Of a DNA stretch of 64,000 nt, positions 51,528 to 62,100 are shown piece by piece (within the stretch, counting starts at the first letter, position 1; each line of letters opens with the position of its first letter). Source of the DNA: Ancrocorticia sp039812645 (GTDB taxonomy: Bacteria > Actinomycetota > Actinomycetes > Actinomycetales > Actinomycetaceae); assembly GCA_039812645.1 (NCBI GenBank), contig JBDIAV010000008.1, positions 5,529-69,528 of the forward strand. Reading direction: 5' to 3'. A program made the translations under genes and the position numbers. A model generated the notes under the pieces. The model made no database searches and had not been told where the DNA came from. It saw only the letters and a list, made by a program, of their open reading frames with translations.

Positions 51528-52633
51528 CCGCTACACAACAGACCCCGCCGATATCGCGGATCCGGTTCACCCCACACGGATACCGGCGCGTACGCCTCCC
51601 GCGAGGCGTCACCCTGCTTCTCCACCGGCGGACTCTGGCCGTGGCAGGTGCGTTGCTCGTCGCAACCTTCGCTATCGCCGCCCTCACGGTAGCCACCGGT
51701 GCCTACGAACTCAGCTCCGCCGACGCCCTCAGGGTGCTCCTTTTCCGCACCGGCAGCGATCTCGACCGCTTCATTGTGTTTGATCAACGCCTCCCGCGCG
51801 TCATCGCCGCCATCCTCGTGGGTGCCGCCCTCGCAGCCGCCGGCGCGATCTTCCAATCCGTCTCCCGTAACCCGCTGGGCAGCCCCGATATCATCGGTTT
51901 CACCACCGGCGCTGCCACCGGTGGCCTCCTTGTCATCCTCATTGGAGGAGCCGCCACGGCCGCCACCGTCGGAATCGGAACAATCCTCGGTGGTGCCATC
52001 ACCGCGGTTGTTGTGGTCATTCTCAGCCTGCGCCGCGGGCTCAGCGGCGATCGACTCGTGCTCAGCGGCATCGCCATCGCCGCGATGCTCGCTTCGGTCA
52101 ACGACTACCTTATTAGTCGCTCCGCGATTGAGGCCGCCGAAGTTGCCAAAGCCTGGCAATACGGCAGTCTCAATACAATTTCCTGGCCGCCCATTTTTCC
52201 TCTAACCATCGTTACCGCCATCGCGATTCCCGCGGCACTCCTTTACGGCCGCCACCTCCGCACTCTCGAACTGGGCGACGACGCCGCAGTCGGCGTGGGC
52301 CTCACGCTCACCCGCACTCGGGTGAGCGTGCTTTTTATCGGCGTTGCCCTCACGGCAATCGCCGTCGCCACCGCGGGGCCGATTGGCTTTCTCGCTTTGG
52401 CTGCACCGCAACTCGCCCGGCGTCTGGCAAAGTCGCCGGGCGTATCAATCCTCGCCTCCACGGCCATGGGTGCCCTTATTCTCGCCGTCGCGGACCTCAT
52501 CGCCCAGCGTGCGCTCACTCCCTTCCAGATCCCCGTCGGACTCGTCACCTCAGCAATCGGCGGAGCTTACCTCGTCTGGCTTCTCGTCTTCTCTCACCAC
52601 AACTCCGCACTCAGCCCTCGGAAGTCCTCATGA
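51524..52633 (+). CDS. FecCD-family iron-siderophore permease, second subunit
   Basis: A 369-residue membrane protein paralogous to its neighbour: RLPRVIAAILVGAALAAAGA, SRNPLGSPDIIGF and GPIGFLALAAPQLARR. It starts at ATG 51524 after GAGGAGG, overlapping the first permease stop. The N-terminal about 40 residues are basic and cytoplasmic. The two permeases form the channel for the binding protein and ATPase encoded on the minus strand. Confidence 0.92.
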   Translation: MTATQQTPPISRIRFTPHGYRRVRLPRGVTLLLHRRTLAVAGALLVATFAIAALTVATGAYELSSADALRVLLFRTGSDLDRFIVFDQRLPRVIAAILVGAALAAAGAIFQSVSRNPLGSPDIIGFTTGAATGGLLVILIGGAATAATVGIGTILGGAITAVVVVILSLRRGLSGDRLVLSGIAIAAMLASVNDYLISRSAIEAAEVAKAWQYGSLNTISWPPIFPLTIVTAIAIPAALLYGRHLRTLELGDDAAVGVGLTLTRTRVSVLFIGVALTAIAVATAGPIGFLALAAPQLARRLAKSPGVSILASTAMGALILAVADLIAQRALTPFQIPVGLVTSAIGGAYLVWLLVFSHHNSALSPRKSS

Positions 52634-52671
52634 AGGCTCGCGCACCGAGAACATCACGCCGTCCGTTACCC

Positions 52672-55600
52672 CTATCCAAGACGACGTCGAGCGTGCGAAA
52701 GTAGCGAGCGCGGCAGGACTAAGGCCGTCACCCGAGCTGCTCCAGTGACATTCGCCCGCATCTCCGTCACCACGGCAGCCACCGCGGCGAGGAGTGCGGC
52801 GTGGGTACCGTCCTCCTCGTGCCGCTTGGAACGTCTTACCGTCTCCTTCTCATCAGGGCTTTCCGCTTCTGCGGTAGGGGCGCCGTAGCGCTCCGCGTTC
52901 GCTTTCTCCAGGATCAGCTCGGCACCCGCAACGGCCTCGTCCCTTCTCACCAGCCCACTGGCAACTAGCCGCTCATATACCGCTTCCAACGTGAAGGCTC
53001 GCAATCCATTCGTGTCCAGGCCGAGGTCGACGGCGGTGTCCACCACCTCCTGCCACGCCATACGCGCCGGGTGGTCACCAGCGAGAATCATCGCTGCCCG
53101 GCGCCGCGACCGATACGCACGCACACCAGCGGGCCCTCCCGCAACCACAAGAAGCAGCACAATTGCACCCACCCAGCGCCATACTCCACTCCCGTTCTCA
53201 CTACCACCGGCATCTCCCACCGAAGTATCCGGGGCCATTTCTTCGGTCGTGGGATCCATGGTGACCATTGACGGGCTCGGGGTGGGCTCCGCCGTCGTCG
53301 TGCTGGGTTCGGGCGAAGGTTCCGGATCGGACTCGGCGTCAGCGGCGGCTCCTCCACCCACACCGCCGGGGGTGGGCTCGAACGCTACCCATCCAAGATC
53401 CTCGATAAAAATCTCCGGCCAGGCGTGCAACTGTCGTCCGCGCACTTCTGTTGCGCTGCCCGCCCCTCCGATGGACGCGTAACCCAGCGCAACCCGGGAA
53501 GGGATACCCACACTGCGAGCCATCACCGCAAACGTCGAAGCAAAATGTACGCAGTAGCCCCGCTTCGTCTGCAGCAACGCATCCATCACCTCAAACGGGT
53601 TGCCCGAGTCCATGCCCGGTTCGTAGGGGGCAGACTCGTCATATACGAACTCGCCGCTGGTGAAGTACTCCGCCAGCGCAGAGGCTGCAAAGTAAGGATC
53701 GTCCTCACCCACGGTAAGCTCCTTGGCGGTGGATACCACTGACTCGGGAACACCCTCGGGCAGCTGGAGATAAGGTTGGATGTCCTCGGGGGCATCGGAG
53801 ACGTCGTCGTACCAGTGCGTTGTCTGTTCCACCGGAATGAGGGTGACGCCATCGTCCGCGAGTGTCATTCTCTGGAGATTAGAAGCATCGTTCGCTTCGA
53901 GGTACAGCTGCATGACCATTGAGTCCGTCAACACGGTGTACTCATCACCACGGCGAGTTCTCGCCTCATCCGAGCGCGCTGTATTGGAATCGCGCATCCA
54001 CGTCCACTGGCTCGGATCGAAGCTTCCATGCGCGTTGGTCACGGCATAGGGATTCTGCGGCATCGGGAGCCAGTCGCTCACGAGCCCCGCAATAGTAATG
54101 GTCACCGAGTTCTCGCGGCCATACAGCTCACTATCAATTTTCTCGGGCATCACACCATAGGGAGAACGCCTCACCGTGAGGTCATCGGAGCTCGGCTCCT
54201 CCTGGGGATGCCAGCGCCCCTCCGAGAAATCGTTCAGTGTGGCGAGAGGGAACCGTATGGGAAGGCCCTGACCACCCGCATAGGTGAAGACCACCGCATT
54301 GCTTCGGGCACGTAGGTCCTCTCCCAGCGCCACGGTGAGATCAGGGACATCAGCGGAAAGCGACGAGCGGACGATCTGTGTGTTCCACACTCGGTCCCGC
54401 GCCGCGGGAAAGACATGTACCATGCTTGCCGCAAGCGCTAGCGCGCACATCGCCGCAACAAAGCTAGCCTGGGTTCGCCGCGAGGAGCCCAGCCAGATGA
54501 GAATCACCAGCAGCACACCGGATGCAAGCAGCGTAAGCGGCCCAACGGACGTGCTCATGACGATCGGCGTCACCACAAACGTTGCGAATGGGACCAGGCC
54601 TGCCACCAGGAACGAATCCAAAGCGACGAACAGCAGCGCACTCACGGTGATAACGAGCAAGACCACGATGAGCACGAAGTCCTGCGTTGCTCCCGCTACC
54701 GCCATCGGAGGGTCGCTCGACTGAATATCGAGATGGACGGACGCCAACTGCTCCAGGGGATGCCGCCACCACTCTGAGAGACGATCGATCTCACCCATCG
54801 AATAAATGAAGGTGGCCAACGCAGCCGCACATCCCACACCCACCGCAGAGGTGCGCAACCGCCACCAGATCGCCCTCAGGCCCGCCGGAATAAGAAGAAG
54901 AATCACCGCCAGATTCCGCGCGTGCTGCATCCATGGTCCTGGCTCCAACACCGACGTCAGAGTGTGCACCGAAAGTAGCCACAAGGCAACAAGAATGCCC
55001 GCACCCACGAGCAACTGCGTGCGGGTCAGATGGGAGGGAGCGCGCCGGGCCGGGCCGCGCCTGCGCGACGAGTCGACGGCGGCACGGCCTTCCCCCGCCC
55101 TCCCCGGGAACGTGGGCATAAGAGCAGCACTGACCCTCACTTCGTGCCAGCTGCTTGCCCCTCTCGCCGTAACTCCTCCCCGCATTGTGGCGGGCTCAGC
55201 ACCCTCACGACCGCCCGAGGCTTCGGCGGCGGCAGTTTTCTCGTCGTCAGATCCGCAAGTGTAGATCGTGCCGTCCGGAGCGGCTGAGTTATCGAGAAGT
55301 GCCTGTAGGCGTGCGGTCAGTTTTCCTGTCACGACGACGGCCTGCCCCGCCCGAGTTCTTACAAAAGGATCGGTGATATCTGGGCGCGACTCGAGGCCTT
55401 CTCCAGATTCGATGCTTTCAACGCTTTCGGAGGATCGGACGTCGACGAGGGCCAGAACGCGAAGCAGCTCATCGGCGGACGTTACCCTTCGAGCTTCCAC
55501 ATCGCCCGTCTGAAACCGCAGGTTTTCCCTCCTACCCAAAACGCGGACACCCACGGTCGCGGCCGTCGCCACCGCACGTTCGAAGGACTCGGCGTCGGGG

Positions 55601-56325
55601 TAAGCATTCGTGTCAAGGTCCAGGTAGACCGCACCATCACCCCCGGTATCGTCATCCGGAACGTTGACGAGAAGGCTGCCTTGACGGGCACTTTGTTTCC
55701 AGTGCACATGGCGCATGGGGTCACCATCGCGATACTCACGTACCGACCCGCTCGGTTCTCCGGCACCGTGAAGAACAAGCTCTGGGCGCGCCACACCCGG
55801 AGACGCATTGTTGGCCCCCAAAGTTCCTGGCAGTTCCGTTAACACCGGAGGAAGCACCAGCAACTCCTGGCGCGCCCGCGGGCGCCATCTCACTCGGACC
55901 AGTCCCAGCGGCCCCTCCACCACAAGACGCGAGATTCCTACGGTCATCGCTCCCCGATGGCGGGCACTCACCCGGTGCTGTGTGACAGTGCCATTCCCTC
56001 TCGAAACCACCAGGTCCTCTGACCGCTTTTCCTCTCCCAACTGCCACATCACGTGGAGAGGAAGCGACCACCGTAGGCGGTGCCGAAGACGAGCGGTGAG
56101 GACGACGTCGTCGCCTAGCGACGGAGTGGGATCGGAGGACGTGAGCGTGATAGACAGCTGGGCCACCGCGCGTGTGAGCACGCCGCCCAGAATGCCGATG
56201 GCAACAACGGAACTCACGAGAATGGCCAACGCACGAACGTCGGCCAGCCCAAGTAGCCACCATGCCAGCCAGATGGCGATACAGGCGCCGAGGTATCCCC
56301 ATCCTCGTCTAGTCAAGGACACCAT
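52672..56325 (-). CDS. DUF58 domain fused to a TgpA-like transglutaminase protein
   Basis: A 1217-residue membrane protein combining two proteins that are usually separate. Residues about 1-55 hold two membrane helices. A DUF58 domain follows, with EYRDGDPMRHVHWKQSARQG near residue 190. Residues about 440-640 form a multi-helix membrane block, then an extracytoplasmic transglutaminase-like core with the nucleophile C925 (KRGYCVHFASTF) and H967 (LHAWPEIF); a Glu (FEPTP) stands at the place of the usual Asp. A Pro/Ser/Thr-rich linker, another helix near 1055 and a cytoplasmic tail close the chain. It is translated 2 nt after moxR. Confidence 0.88.
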   Translation of the reverse strand: MVSLTRRGWGYLGACIAIWLAWWLLGLADVRALAILVSSVVAIGILGGVLTRAVAQLSITLTSSDPTPSLGDDVVLTARLRHRLRWSLPLHVMWQLGEEKRSEDLVVSRGNGTVTQHRVSARHRGAMTVGISRLVVEGPLGLVRVRWRPRARQELLVLPPVLTELPGTLGANNASPGVARPELVLHGAGEPSGSVREYRDGDPMRHVHWKQSARQGSLLVNVPDDDTGGDGAVYLDLDTNAYPDAESFERAVATAATVGVRVLGRRENLRFQTGDVEARRVTSADELLRVLALVDVRSSESVESIESGEGLESRPDITDPFVRTRAGQAVVVTGKLTARLQALLDNSAAPDGTIYTCGSDDEKTAAAEASGGREGAEPATMRGGVTARGASSWHEVRVSAALMPTFPGRAGEGRAAVDSSRRRGPARRAPSHLTRTQLLVGAGILVALWLLSVHTLTSVLEPGPWMQHARNLAVILLLIPAGLRAIWWRLRTSAVGVGCAAALATFIYSMGEIDRLSEWWRHPLEQLASVHLDIQSSDPPMAVAGATQDFVLIVVLLVITVSALLFVALDSFLVAGLVPFATFVVTPIVMSTSVGPLTLLASGVLLVILIWLGSSRRTQASFVAAMCALALAASMVHVFPAARDRVWNTQIVRSSLSADVPDLTVALGEDLRARSNAVVFTYAGGQGLPIRFPLATLNDFSEGRWHPQEEPSSDDLTVRRSPYGVMPEKIDSELYGRENSVTITIAGLVSDWLPMPQNPYAVTNAHGSFDPSQWTWMRDSNTARSDEARTRRGDEYTVLTDSMVMQLYLEANDASNLQRMTLADDGVTLIPVEQTTHWYDDVSDAPEDIQPYLQLPEGVPESVVSTAKELTVGEDDPYFAASALAEYFTSGEFVYDESAPYEPGMDSGNPFEVMDALLQTKRGYCVHFASTFAVMARSVGIPSRVALGYASIGGAGSATEVRGRQLHAWPEIFIEDLGWVAFEPTPGGVGGGAAADAESDPEPSPEPSTTTAEPTPSPSMVTMDPTTEEMAPDTSVGDAGGSENGSGVWRWVGAIVLLLVVAGGPAGVRAYRSRRRAAMILAGDHPARMAWQEVVDTAVDLGLDTNGLRAFTLEAVYERLVASGLVRRDEAVAGAELILEKANAERYGAPTAEAESPDEKETVRRSKRHEEDGTHAALLAAVAAVVTEMRANVTGAARVTALVLPRSLLSHARRRLG

Positions 56326-56327
56326 GG

Positions 56328-57419
56328 TTATCGCAATGGAGTACGCGCCACGATTTCACCCACGATCTCGGACGAGCGGAGCAGAGCGTCAGACATTGAG
56401 GAGAATCGTCCCCGGACGATTAAACGGTGCGGGAGGACGATACCCGCCAAGGCTGCGACGTCGTCGGCAGAAACAAACGGGTGATCATTCATCGCGGCCC
56501 GAGCACGGGCCATGCGGGCGAGATGCAAGGTGGCGCGCGGGCTAGCTCCAAGGGTGATGCCCGAATGAGAGCGCGTGGCCGAAACAATCGCGATGAGATA
56601 GCGCGAGACCTCGTCCGCCATGTGGATCCGGGCCACCGCGCGCTGCGCATCAAGAATCTGAGCGGTGTTGGTCACCGGACTGACACTGGCCATCGGATTG
56701 TCTCCTGCCCGATCCTGTAGCATTGCCAGTTCGGCCTCGGCCGCCGGATATCCCAGCTGGATGCGGGCCATGAAACGGTCGCGTTGGGCCTCCGGGAGTG
56801 GGAATGTCCCTTCCATATCCTGTGGGTTCTGGGTGGCCGCGACCATAAACGGATCAGGCAGGCGCAGAGTCTGGCCGTCCACGCTCACCCGGCGCTCCTC
56901 CATCGCCTCTAGCAGCGCGGATTGGGTGCGCGGGGTGGCCCGGTTGATCTCGTCTGCAATCACAATATTGGTGAAGATTGGCCCCTGATGAAAGCGGAAT
57001 TTTTGTTCCTGCTGGTCGTAGATGGAGAGGCCGGTGACGTCCGTGGGCATCATATCCGCGGTGAACTGGATGCGCCGCACCCCGGCCTCGATGGAGCGAG
57101 CGAGTACGGTAGCCAGCGTGGTTTTTCCAACGCCGGGGACATCCTCGATGAGAAGATGCCCGCCTGCCAGCAGCGTCATGATAGAGGCATTGATCGCGTC
57201 GGATTTTCCTGCCACCACCATGCTCATTGAGCGATGGATGCGCCGGGCAATGTCGGCGATTGACAACGGGCCCGTTGTCGCCAATGAATCCGCCTGTACC
57301 AAGGACGTTCCCTCGGGCTGTTCAGAGTTCACAATGACGGGCTGCTGCGCAGCCTCTGGCCGGGACTGGTCCGCGCGGCGGCCAAACGGGCGCGGGCGAG
57401 CATGAGAATTCGACGTCAC
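56328..57419 (-). CDS. moxR: MoxR-family AAA+ ATPase
   Basis: A 363-residue ATPase with Walker A DVPGVGKTT near residue 95, Walker B FTNIVIADEINRA, sensor 1 ATQNPQDMEGTFPLPEAQ and an arginine-finger region DRFMARI. MoxR proteins work with VWA and DUF58 partners as chaperone-like machines. An N-terminal about 50-residue Pro/Gln-rich tail precedes the core. The GTG start lies 6 nt behind TACGTT, so it is probably leaderless. The next gene is the DUF58-transglutaminase fusion, probably its partner. Confidence 0.93.
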   Translation of the reverse strand: MTSNSHARPRPFGRRADQSRPEAAQQPVIVNSEQPEGTSLVQADSLATTGPLSIADIARRIHRSMSMVVAGKSDAINASIMTLLAGGHLLIEDVPGVGKTTLATVLARSIEAGVRRIQFTADMMPTDVTGLSIYDQQEQKFRFHQGPIFTNIVIADEINRATPRTQSALLEAMEERRVSVDGQTLRLPDPFMVAATQNPQDMEGTFPLPEAQRDRFMARIQLGYPAAEAELAMLQDRAGDNPMASVSPVTNTAQILDAQRAVARIHMADEVSRYLIAIVSATRSHSGITLGASPRATLHLARMARARAAMNDHPFVSADDVAALAGIVLPHRLIVRGRFSSMSDALLRSSEIVGEIVARTPLR

Positions 57420-57431
57420 CCGTCCAACGTA
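57417..57431 (-). promoter_or_regulatory. Predicted leaderless promoter of moxR
   Basis: On the minus strand TACGTT (57426-57431), 6 nt (GGACGG), GTG. No Shine-Dalgarno is visible. Confidence 0.45.
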
Positions 57432-57546
57432 ACACAGCCTGCTGAACGTTCCCTGGCCCCAAGGAGGTACTAGCGAGGGCTTGCCTTCAGCGGGCTGTTA
57501 TGGTGTTGCGTGCGGACGTGGGCGGCGCCGTCGTCGTCCTTCGACA

Positions 57547-57583
57547 TCCGTTACACCAAACTGGTGGTTCCGTTACACCAAAC
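57547..57583. repeat. 15-bp tandem repeat at the end of the MHS transporter gene
   Basis: TCCGTTACACCAAAC occurs at 57547-57561 and 57569-57583, a 22-nt period. The second copy contains the stop codon of the transporter gene (minus strand), the first lies just after it. It looks like a short tandem duplication of the gene end. CCAAAC-CAA-GTTTGG at its edge could form a small hairpin. Confidence 0.7.
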
Positions 57584-58907
57584 CAAGTTTGGCCGTAGGC
57601 ACGTCCTTCGTTTCTTTCGCGGTGAGAGCGCTCAAGGTGGCGATCAGGCAGATCACAGCGGTGAATCCCGCAATAACCTTCCAGCCTCCATCCTCAACTC
57701 CGCCGAGCCAGGTGACGATTGCCGGGGCGAATCCGGCCATGAGGAAGCCCAGCTGCGTGCCGATAGCGAGACCGGAGAAACGGACCTTGGTGCTAAACAT
57801 CTCCGCGTAGAAGGAGGGCCAGACGGCGTTCGCCGCGGCGTATCCAAAGGAGAAGGTAGCAATCGCGAGGATGAAGGTGACGACGAGGTTCCCATTGCCC
57901 ATGGACATCATGTAGAACGGCATAAGGACAGCGGAGGAGACAGCGCCGTAGATGAAGACGGGCTTGCGTCCGAACTTGTCGGCGGCCATGCCGAATAACG
58001 GCTGGGTGCCAATCGCGAAGACATTGGCCACCACCACGAGCCACAGCGTCACGGACTCGGGCAAACCCTCGTGCTTTCCGTAGGCCAGGGCAAGGTTGCC
58101 AAACACCGTGGAGACGGCCGCGATGAAGGCGCACAGGACCACACGCAGGACGTCGCGCCAATGGTCGCGGAAGAGATCGAACAGTGGAATACGGGCGACT
58201 CCACCTTCCTTCTTCTTATCCTTGAACTCCGGTGGCTCCTCGAGGCTACGGCGAATGTAGAAGGCAACGACCACAACGATGGCGCTGAGCCAGAACGGCA
58301 CCCTCCATCCCCAGGTGTACTTAATCTCGTCCGGGAGGCTCATGATGGGGATGAAGATGAGGGCGGCAAGCACCTGGCCACCCTGCGTTCCTGTCAGTGT
58401 CCACGAGGTGAAGAAGGAGCGGCGATGATCCGGGGCATGTTCCAGGCTGAGCGACGAGGCACCCGCCTGCTCGCCCGCAGCCGATAGCCCCTGGAGCAAG
58501 CGGCACAATACAAGGAGTACTGGCGCACCCCAACCGATCTGGTCGTACGTGGGAAGGCAGCCGATGACGAAGGTGGAGCCACCCATGACCACGAGCGTGA
58601 ACATGAGGACCTTCTGGCGCCCGATGCGGTCACCAAAATGGCCCAGTACCACCGCCCCGAGAGGGCGGGCAATGTAAGCGAAGCCGAAGGTGGCGAAGGA
58701 CATGACCAGCGAAGCCTGGTCATTGGAGCCAAAGAAAATCACCGGGAAGATGAGGGCAGCGGCGGAGCCAAAAACGAAAAAGTCGTAGTATTCGACCGCG
58801 CTTCCCATAAAGCTCGCGACGGCCGCGCGTACCGGGGTGCGTTTCTCCGCGTTGTTTTCGGCGCTTGCCCGCGCCGACTTTTCAAGATTTTGGGTTGGTG
58901 AATTCAT
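57573..58907 (-). CDS. MHS-family MFS transporter (metabolite:proton symporter)
   Basis: A 444-residue protein with 12 predicted membrane helices. Its starting stretch SAVEYYDFFVFGSAAAL is typical of the metabolite:H+ symporter family; GHFGDRIGRQKVL is the MFS loop 2-3 motif and ADKFGRKPVF its repeat. Start MNSPTQNL at 58907 with AGGACG upstream. The substrate may be a dicarboxylate, betaine or related compound; it cannot be fixed. Its 3' end carries a 22-nt tandem duplication. Confidence 0.87.
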   Translation of the reverse strand: MNSPTQNLEKSARASAENNAEKRTPVRAAVASFMGSAVEYYDFFVFGSAAALIFPVIFFGSNDQASLVMSFATFGFAYIARPLGAVVLGHFGDRIGRQKVLMFTLVVMGGSTFVIGCLPTYDQIGWGAPVLLVLCRLLQGLSAAGEQAGASSLSLEHAPDHRRSFFTSWTLTGTQGGQVLAALIFIPIMSLPDEIKYTWGWRVPFWLSAIVVVVAFYIRRSLEEPPEFKDKKKEGGVARIPLFDLFRDHWRDVLRVVLCAFIAAVSTVFGNLALAYGKHEGLPESVTLWLVVVANVFAIGTQPLFGMAADKFGRKPVFIYGAVSSAVLMPFYMMSMGNGNLVVTFILAIATFSFGYAAANAVWPSFYAEMFSTKVRFSGLAIGTQLGFLMAGFAPAIVTWLGGVEDGGWKVIAGFTAVICLIATLSALTAKETKDVPTAKLGLV

Positions 58908-59122
58908 CTCACGTCCTGTCCTCAGCATCATTGCCGGAATGGCCTGCGGCGGCCATGGTAGAAGGTGCCCCACCGGCTTCCACGCCCTTTCGGGGGTGGT
59001 GAAGATGGCACGGTGAGCTGCGGAGGGCATCGCTTCTTTCCACAAGAGAATAGACGACTAGCTGCTTCGTATCACTGCCATTGCACACTCTGAGACTTAG
59101 CGACGGAGGACACCGACAATCA

Positions 59123-62100
59123 TCACCAGGCGGGCCGCGTATAGCTCAGTCCTCGGGGAGTCACGCTGAATCCCGCCAATTTCAGGGCCGACGCCCACAC
59201 GGACCTTGTACTCCGCTCCCCATCCACGGTGTCCAGCACGAAATCATCGATTCGTCCCCTCCGGCAGGTTTCCATGAGAACTGTAGCAATCTGACGCCGG
59301 ATCTCGTCATTCCCTTCGTCGGGCGAATCTCCGTTACTCGACAGGTTGACTTCACCTGCCAGGTCAAACGTGAGGGCCGTCTTTCCTCCGCGTTCGAGAT
59401 AAAAGGCCGGTTTTCCCTGATAGATGGCAAGCAGTGCTCCCGCGTTGCGGCGTGGTTTGGCCCCGCCCGGGTCCCTGGATTCCGGCCAGGGTAGCGCCGC
59501 CCCAAACGGGTTTGCCGGGTCCACAGCCGAGAGGACGACGACGGCCTCGTCCTCACCGTCATCACGGAGAGCGTTGACGGCTTCAGAGGTAGCAAATTGG
59601 GCGCCACTCATGCCTTCAACAAAGTGCCCGCGGCGGCAATATCCGGCGGCCTCTAGCTGGGCGAGCCCCTCATAGGCCGCCGCGAATCCACCGGGATATC
59701 CCTCGGCCATGGCGCTGCCGCGCGAGACAACTCCATAGCGGTCCAGCAGGAGACCCAGAGACGTGGATATACGTTCCGCCTCGGCGAGGGTAGTGTCGCT
59801 GCGCCCGGGTCCCGTTGGGTGAGGGCCGCCGGTTTGTGCACCGCCAGGTTGAATGCCGGTTTGAGCAACGCGAGTTTGTGCACCGCCGGTTTGAATGCCA
59901 GTGGAGAAATTCCGCAGGTTCGCGGGACGAGGGACAAGAGACCAGCGGCCCGCGAGCCGTGGATCTTGCGAGGCGAGCGCCGCCTGACGCATCGAAGCGA
60001 AAGAAGCTCTCCGTGTGCGCTGACTGCGAGGGCGTGCCCGTTGCGTCTTCTGAGCGGACGAGCGCCCGGATATGACGGAGCGCAGAGCCGCGAGAGAATC
60101 CGATGTGACGATACCTTCCCAGGCGAGCTCCCACAGCTGGTCTGCGAAGTCTGCGGCCGTGAGATCAGAAAACTCTTGTTGCGCCGCGGCGAGCAATTCC
60201 GAACCGAAGATTGCTCCTCCCCCGGCTAGTTGCTGTGCGATCCACAGTTCTTTCTCGTTCCATCTATTTTCGTTCCAGCCCTCCTCGTTCCCCCGGTTCT
60301 CTTCTGCGGGTCTGCCGTCACGTGCACGAGCAGGGATTGGATCTAATGTCAGCGCGATGCTTTCTCGCAAATGCAGGCTGACGCGGCCTTCACCTCCGGT
60401 TCTTCCTTCGCCAACCCAACACACATCTCCCGCACCAAGAAGACCGTCAAGAAGCGCGGGCGTATAGTTCGCAATTCGCTGCGGGAAGATCATCGTTTCC
60501 AGTGTCGAGGCAACGAGCGGGAGAGCACACAGTTGCTCAATCGCCTCTACGAGTCCTTCGCTGTCCGTCAGGAGACGCCCACAGTATTGCCAGCGAAGAA
60601 GAAACCTCACGTATTGAGCCTGCCCAACCGGCTGAATCGCCTGGCGAGCCATGGCCAAGCTGCGACGGCGGATGCGTTCCAGGACATCAACATCCATCCA
60701 TACAAGGTTCTCCGAACCACATGCTCCCTCCCTCATGCGGCCTTCGCCCGCCAGCGCCCGGAGCACATTCTCTGCGTCTGCGGGACTTACACCAAACCGG
60801 ATAGCAAGAGCCGACGTTGTCACTTCTGCGTGGGTCCGCGCGTATCGCAGCACAAGATCGTGGAGAGGATTCGCACGTGCTGGGAAATCAGCGGCAATAC
60901 CTGTGGGAACCTCGATCCCCAGCGCCGCGATCGTTCCTGCGTCTTCACTCTGGGCGACGTAAGCGACGCCGTCGACTACACAGGTGAAAGCCCTCTGGGA
61001 ACCCAGCAACTCACTCGTCGCCGGCTCCTCCATGCCGTCGTCGACCCGAGCCACGATCTCCTTCGCAGTGAGCGGCCCAAGTTCTCGCAGCAGGTCAGCG
61101 ATCCCCTCCGCGCCGTGTTTTTGCCAGCCCGGCGCCGTGTGCTGGAGTTCAGACTCGACGGCGGTAATCGCCACCGGGTCGAGAACATCACGCAACCCGG
61201 ACGGTCCGAGCAGCTGTTCCATGAGGTCGAGATCGAGGCTGAGTGCGGCAAGTTTTCGTTCACCAGAGGGCATATCGCCCTGGTAAAGAAACTCGCCAAC
61301 AAACTGGAAAAGCATCGAATGAGCGTAAGGTGACGGCTTCTCAGTGGTAATTTGCGTCAGCCTGACACGCCCGCTTTCCAGACCTCGGCATACGGCGACG
61401 AGAGCGGGGAGATCGTAGACGTCGTGAAGGCACTCGCGAGACGCCTCCACAACAATCGGGAAATCCTCAAAGCCGGAGGCTACCTCCAACAGCCGCGCCG
61501 AGCGATGCCGCTGCTGCCACAGCGGCGCACGCTTGCCGGGACGGTGCCCTCCAAGGAGCAGTGCGCGCGCCGCACATTCGCGAAAACGGGCCGCGAACAG
61601 AGCAGATCCCGTCACTTCCCGTTGCACAATCTCGACCAGTTCTGCGGGATCAAAACGGAAGAGATCATTTCCCGGAGGCTCTCCTTCCACGTCCGGGAAG
61701 CGAATCAGAATTCCCTCGTTCGACGACGACATCTGGAAATTACTTCCATAACGCTCCCGCAGCCGCGCCCCCACCGCGAGCGCCCACGGCTCGTGAACAG
61801 CCATGCCGAGGGGACTCTCCAAGAGAATCTGCCAGTCTCCCACCTCGTCTTTGGTTCGTTCGACGACGAATTCGACGTCGCTGGGCACCGTCCCCACCGC
61901 TTCGTGCTGGAGGGCGGCATAGTTGTAAAGATTGGAGATGGCACGGGCGTCGAGGCCTGCAGAGGCGAGGCGGGCGGTGAAGTCCGTGGTGTCCTGTAGC
62001 TGCACTGCCCGATCAAGTTCGCGGCTAAAACGGCCGATGGCAGTGCCCAGTTGCGCCGGACGGCTCGCTCTCTCACCGTGCCAGAAGGGAACCCTACCGC

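Noticed and set aside
51062..52159. Minus-strand open frame of 365 codons
   Set aside because: Antisense to the two permease genes, with very Gly/Asp-rich low-complexity translation.
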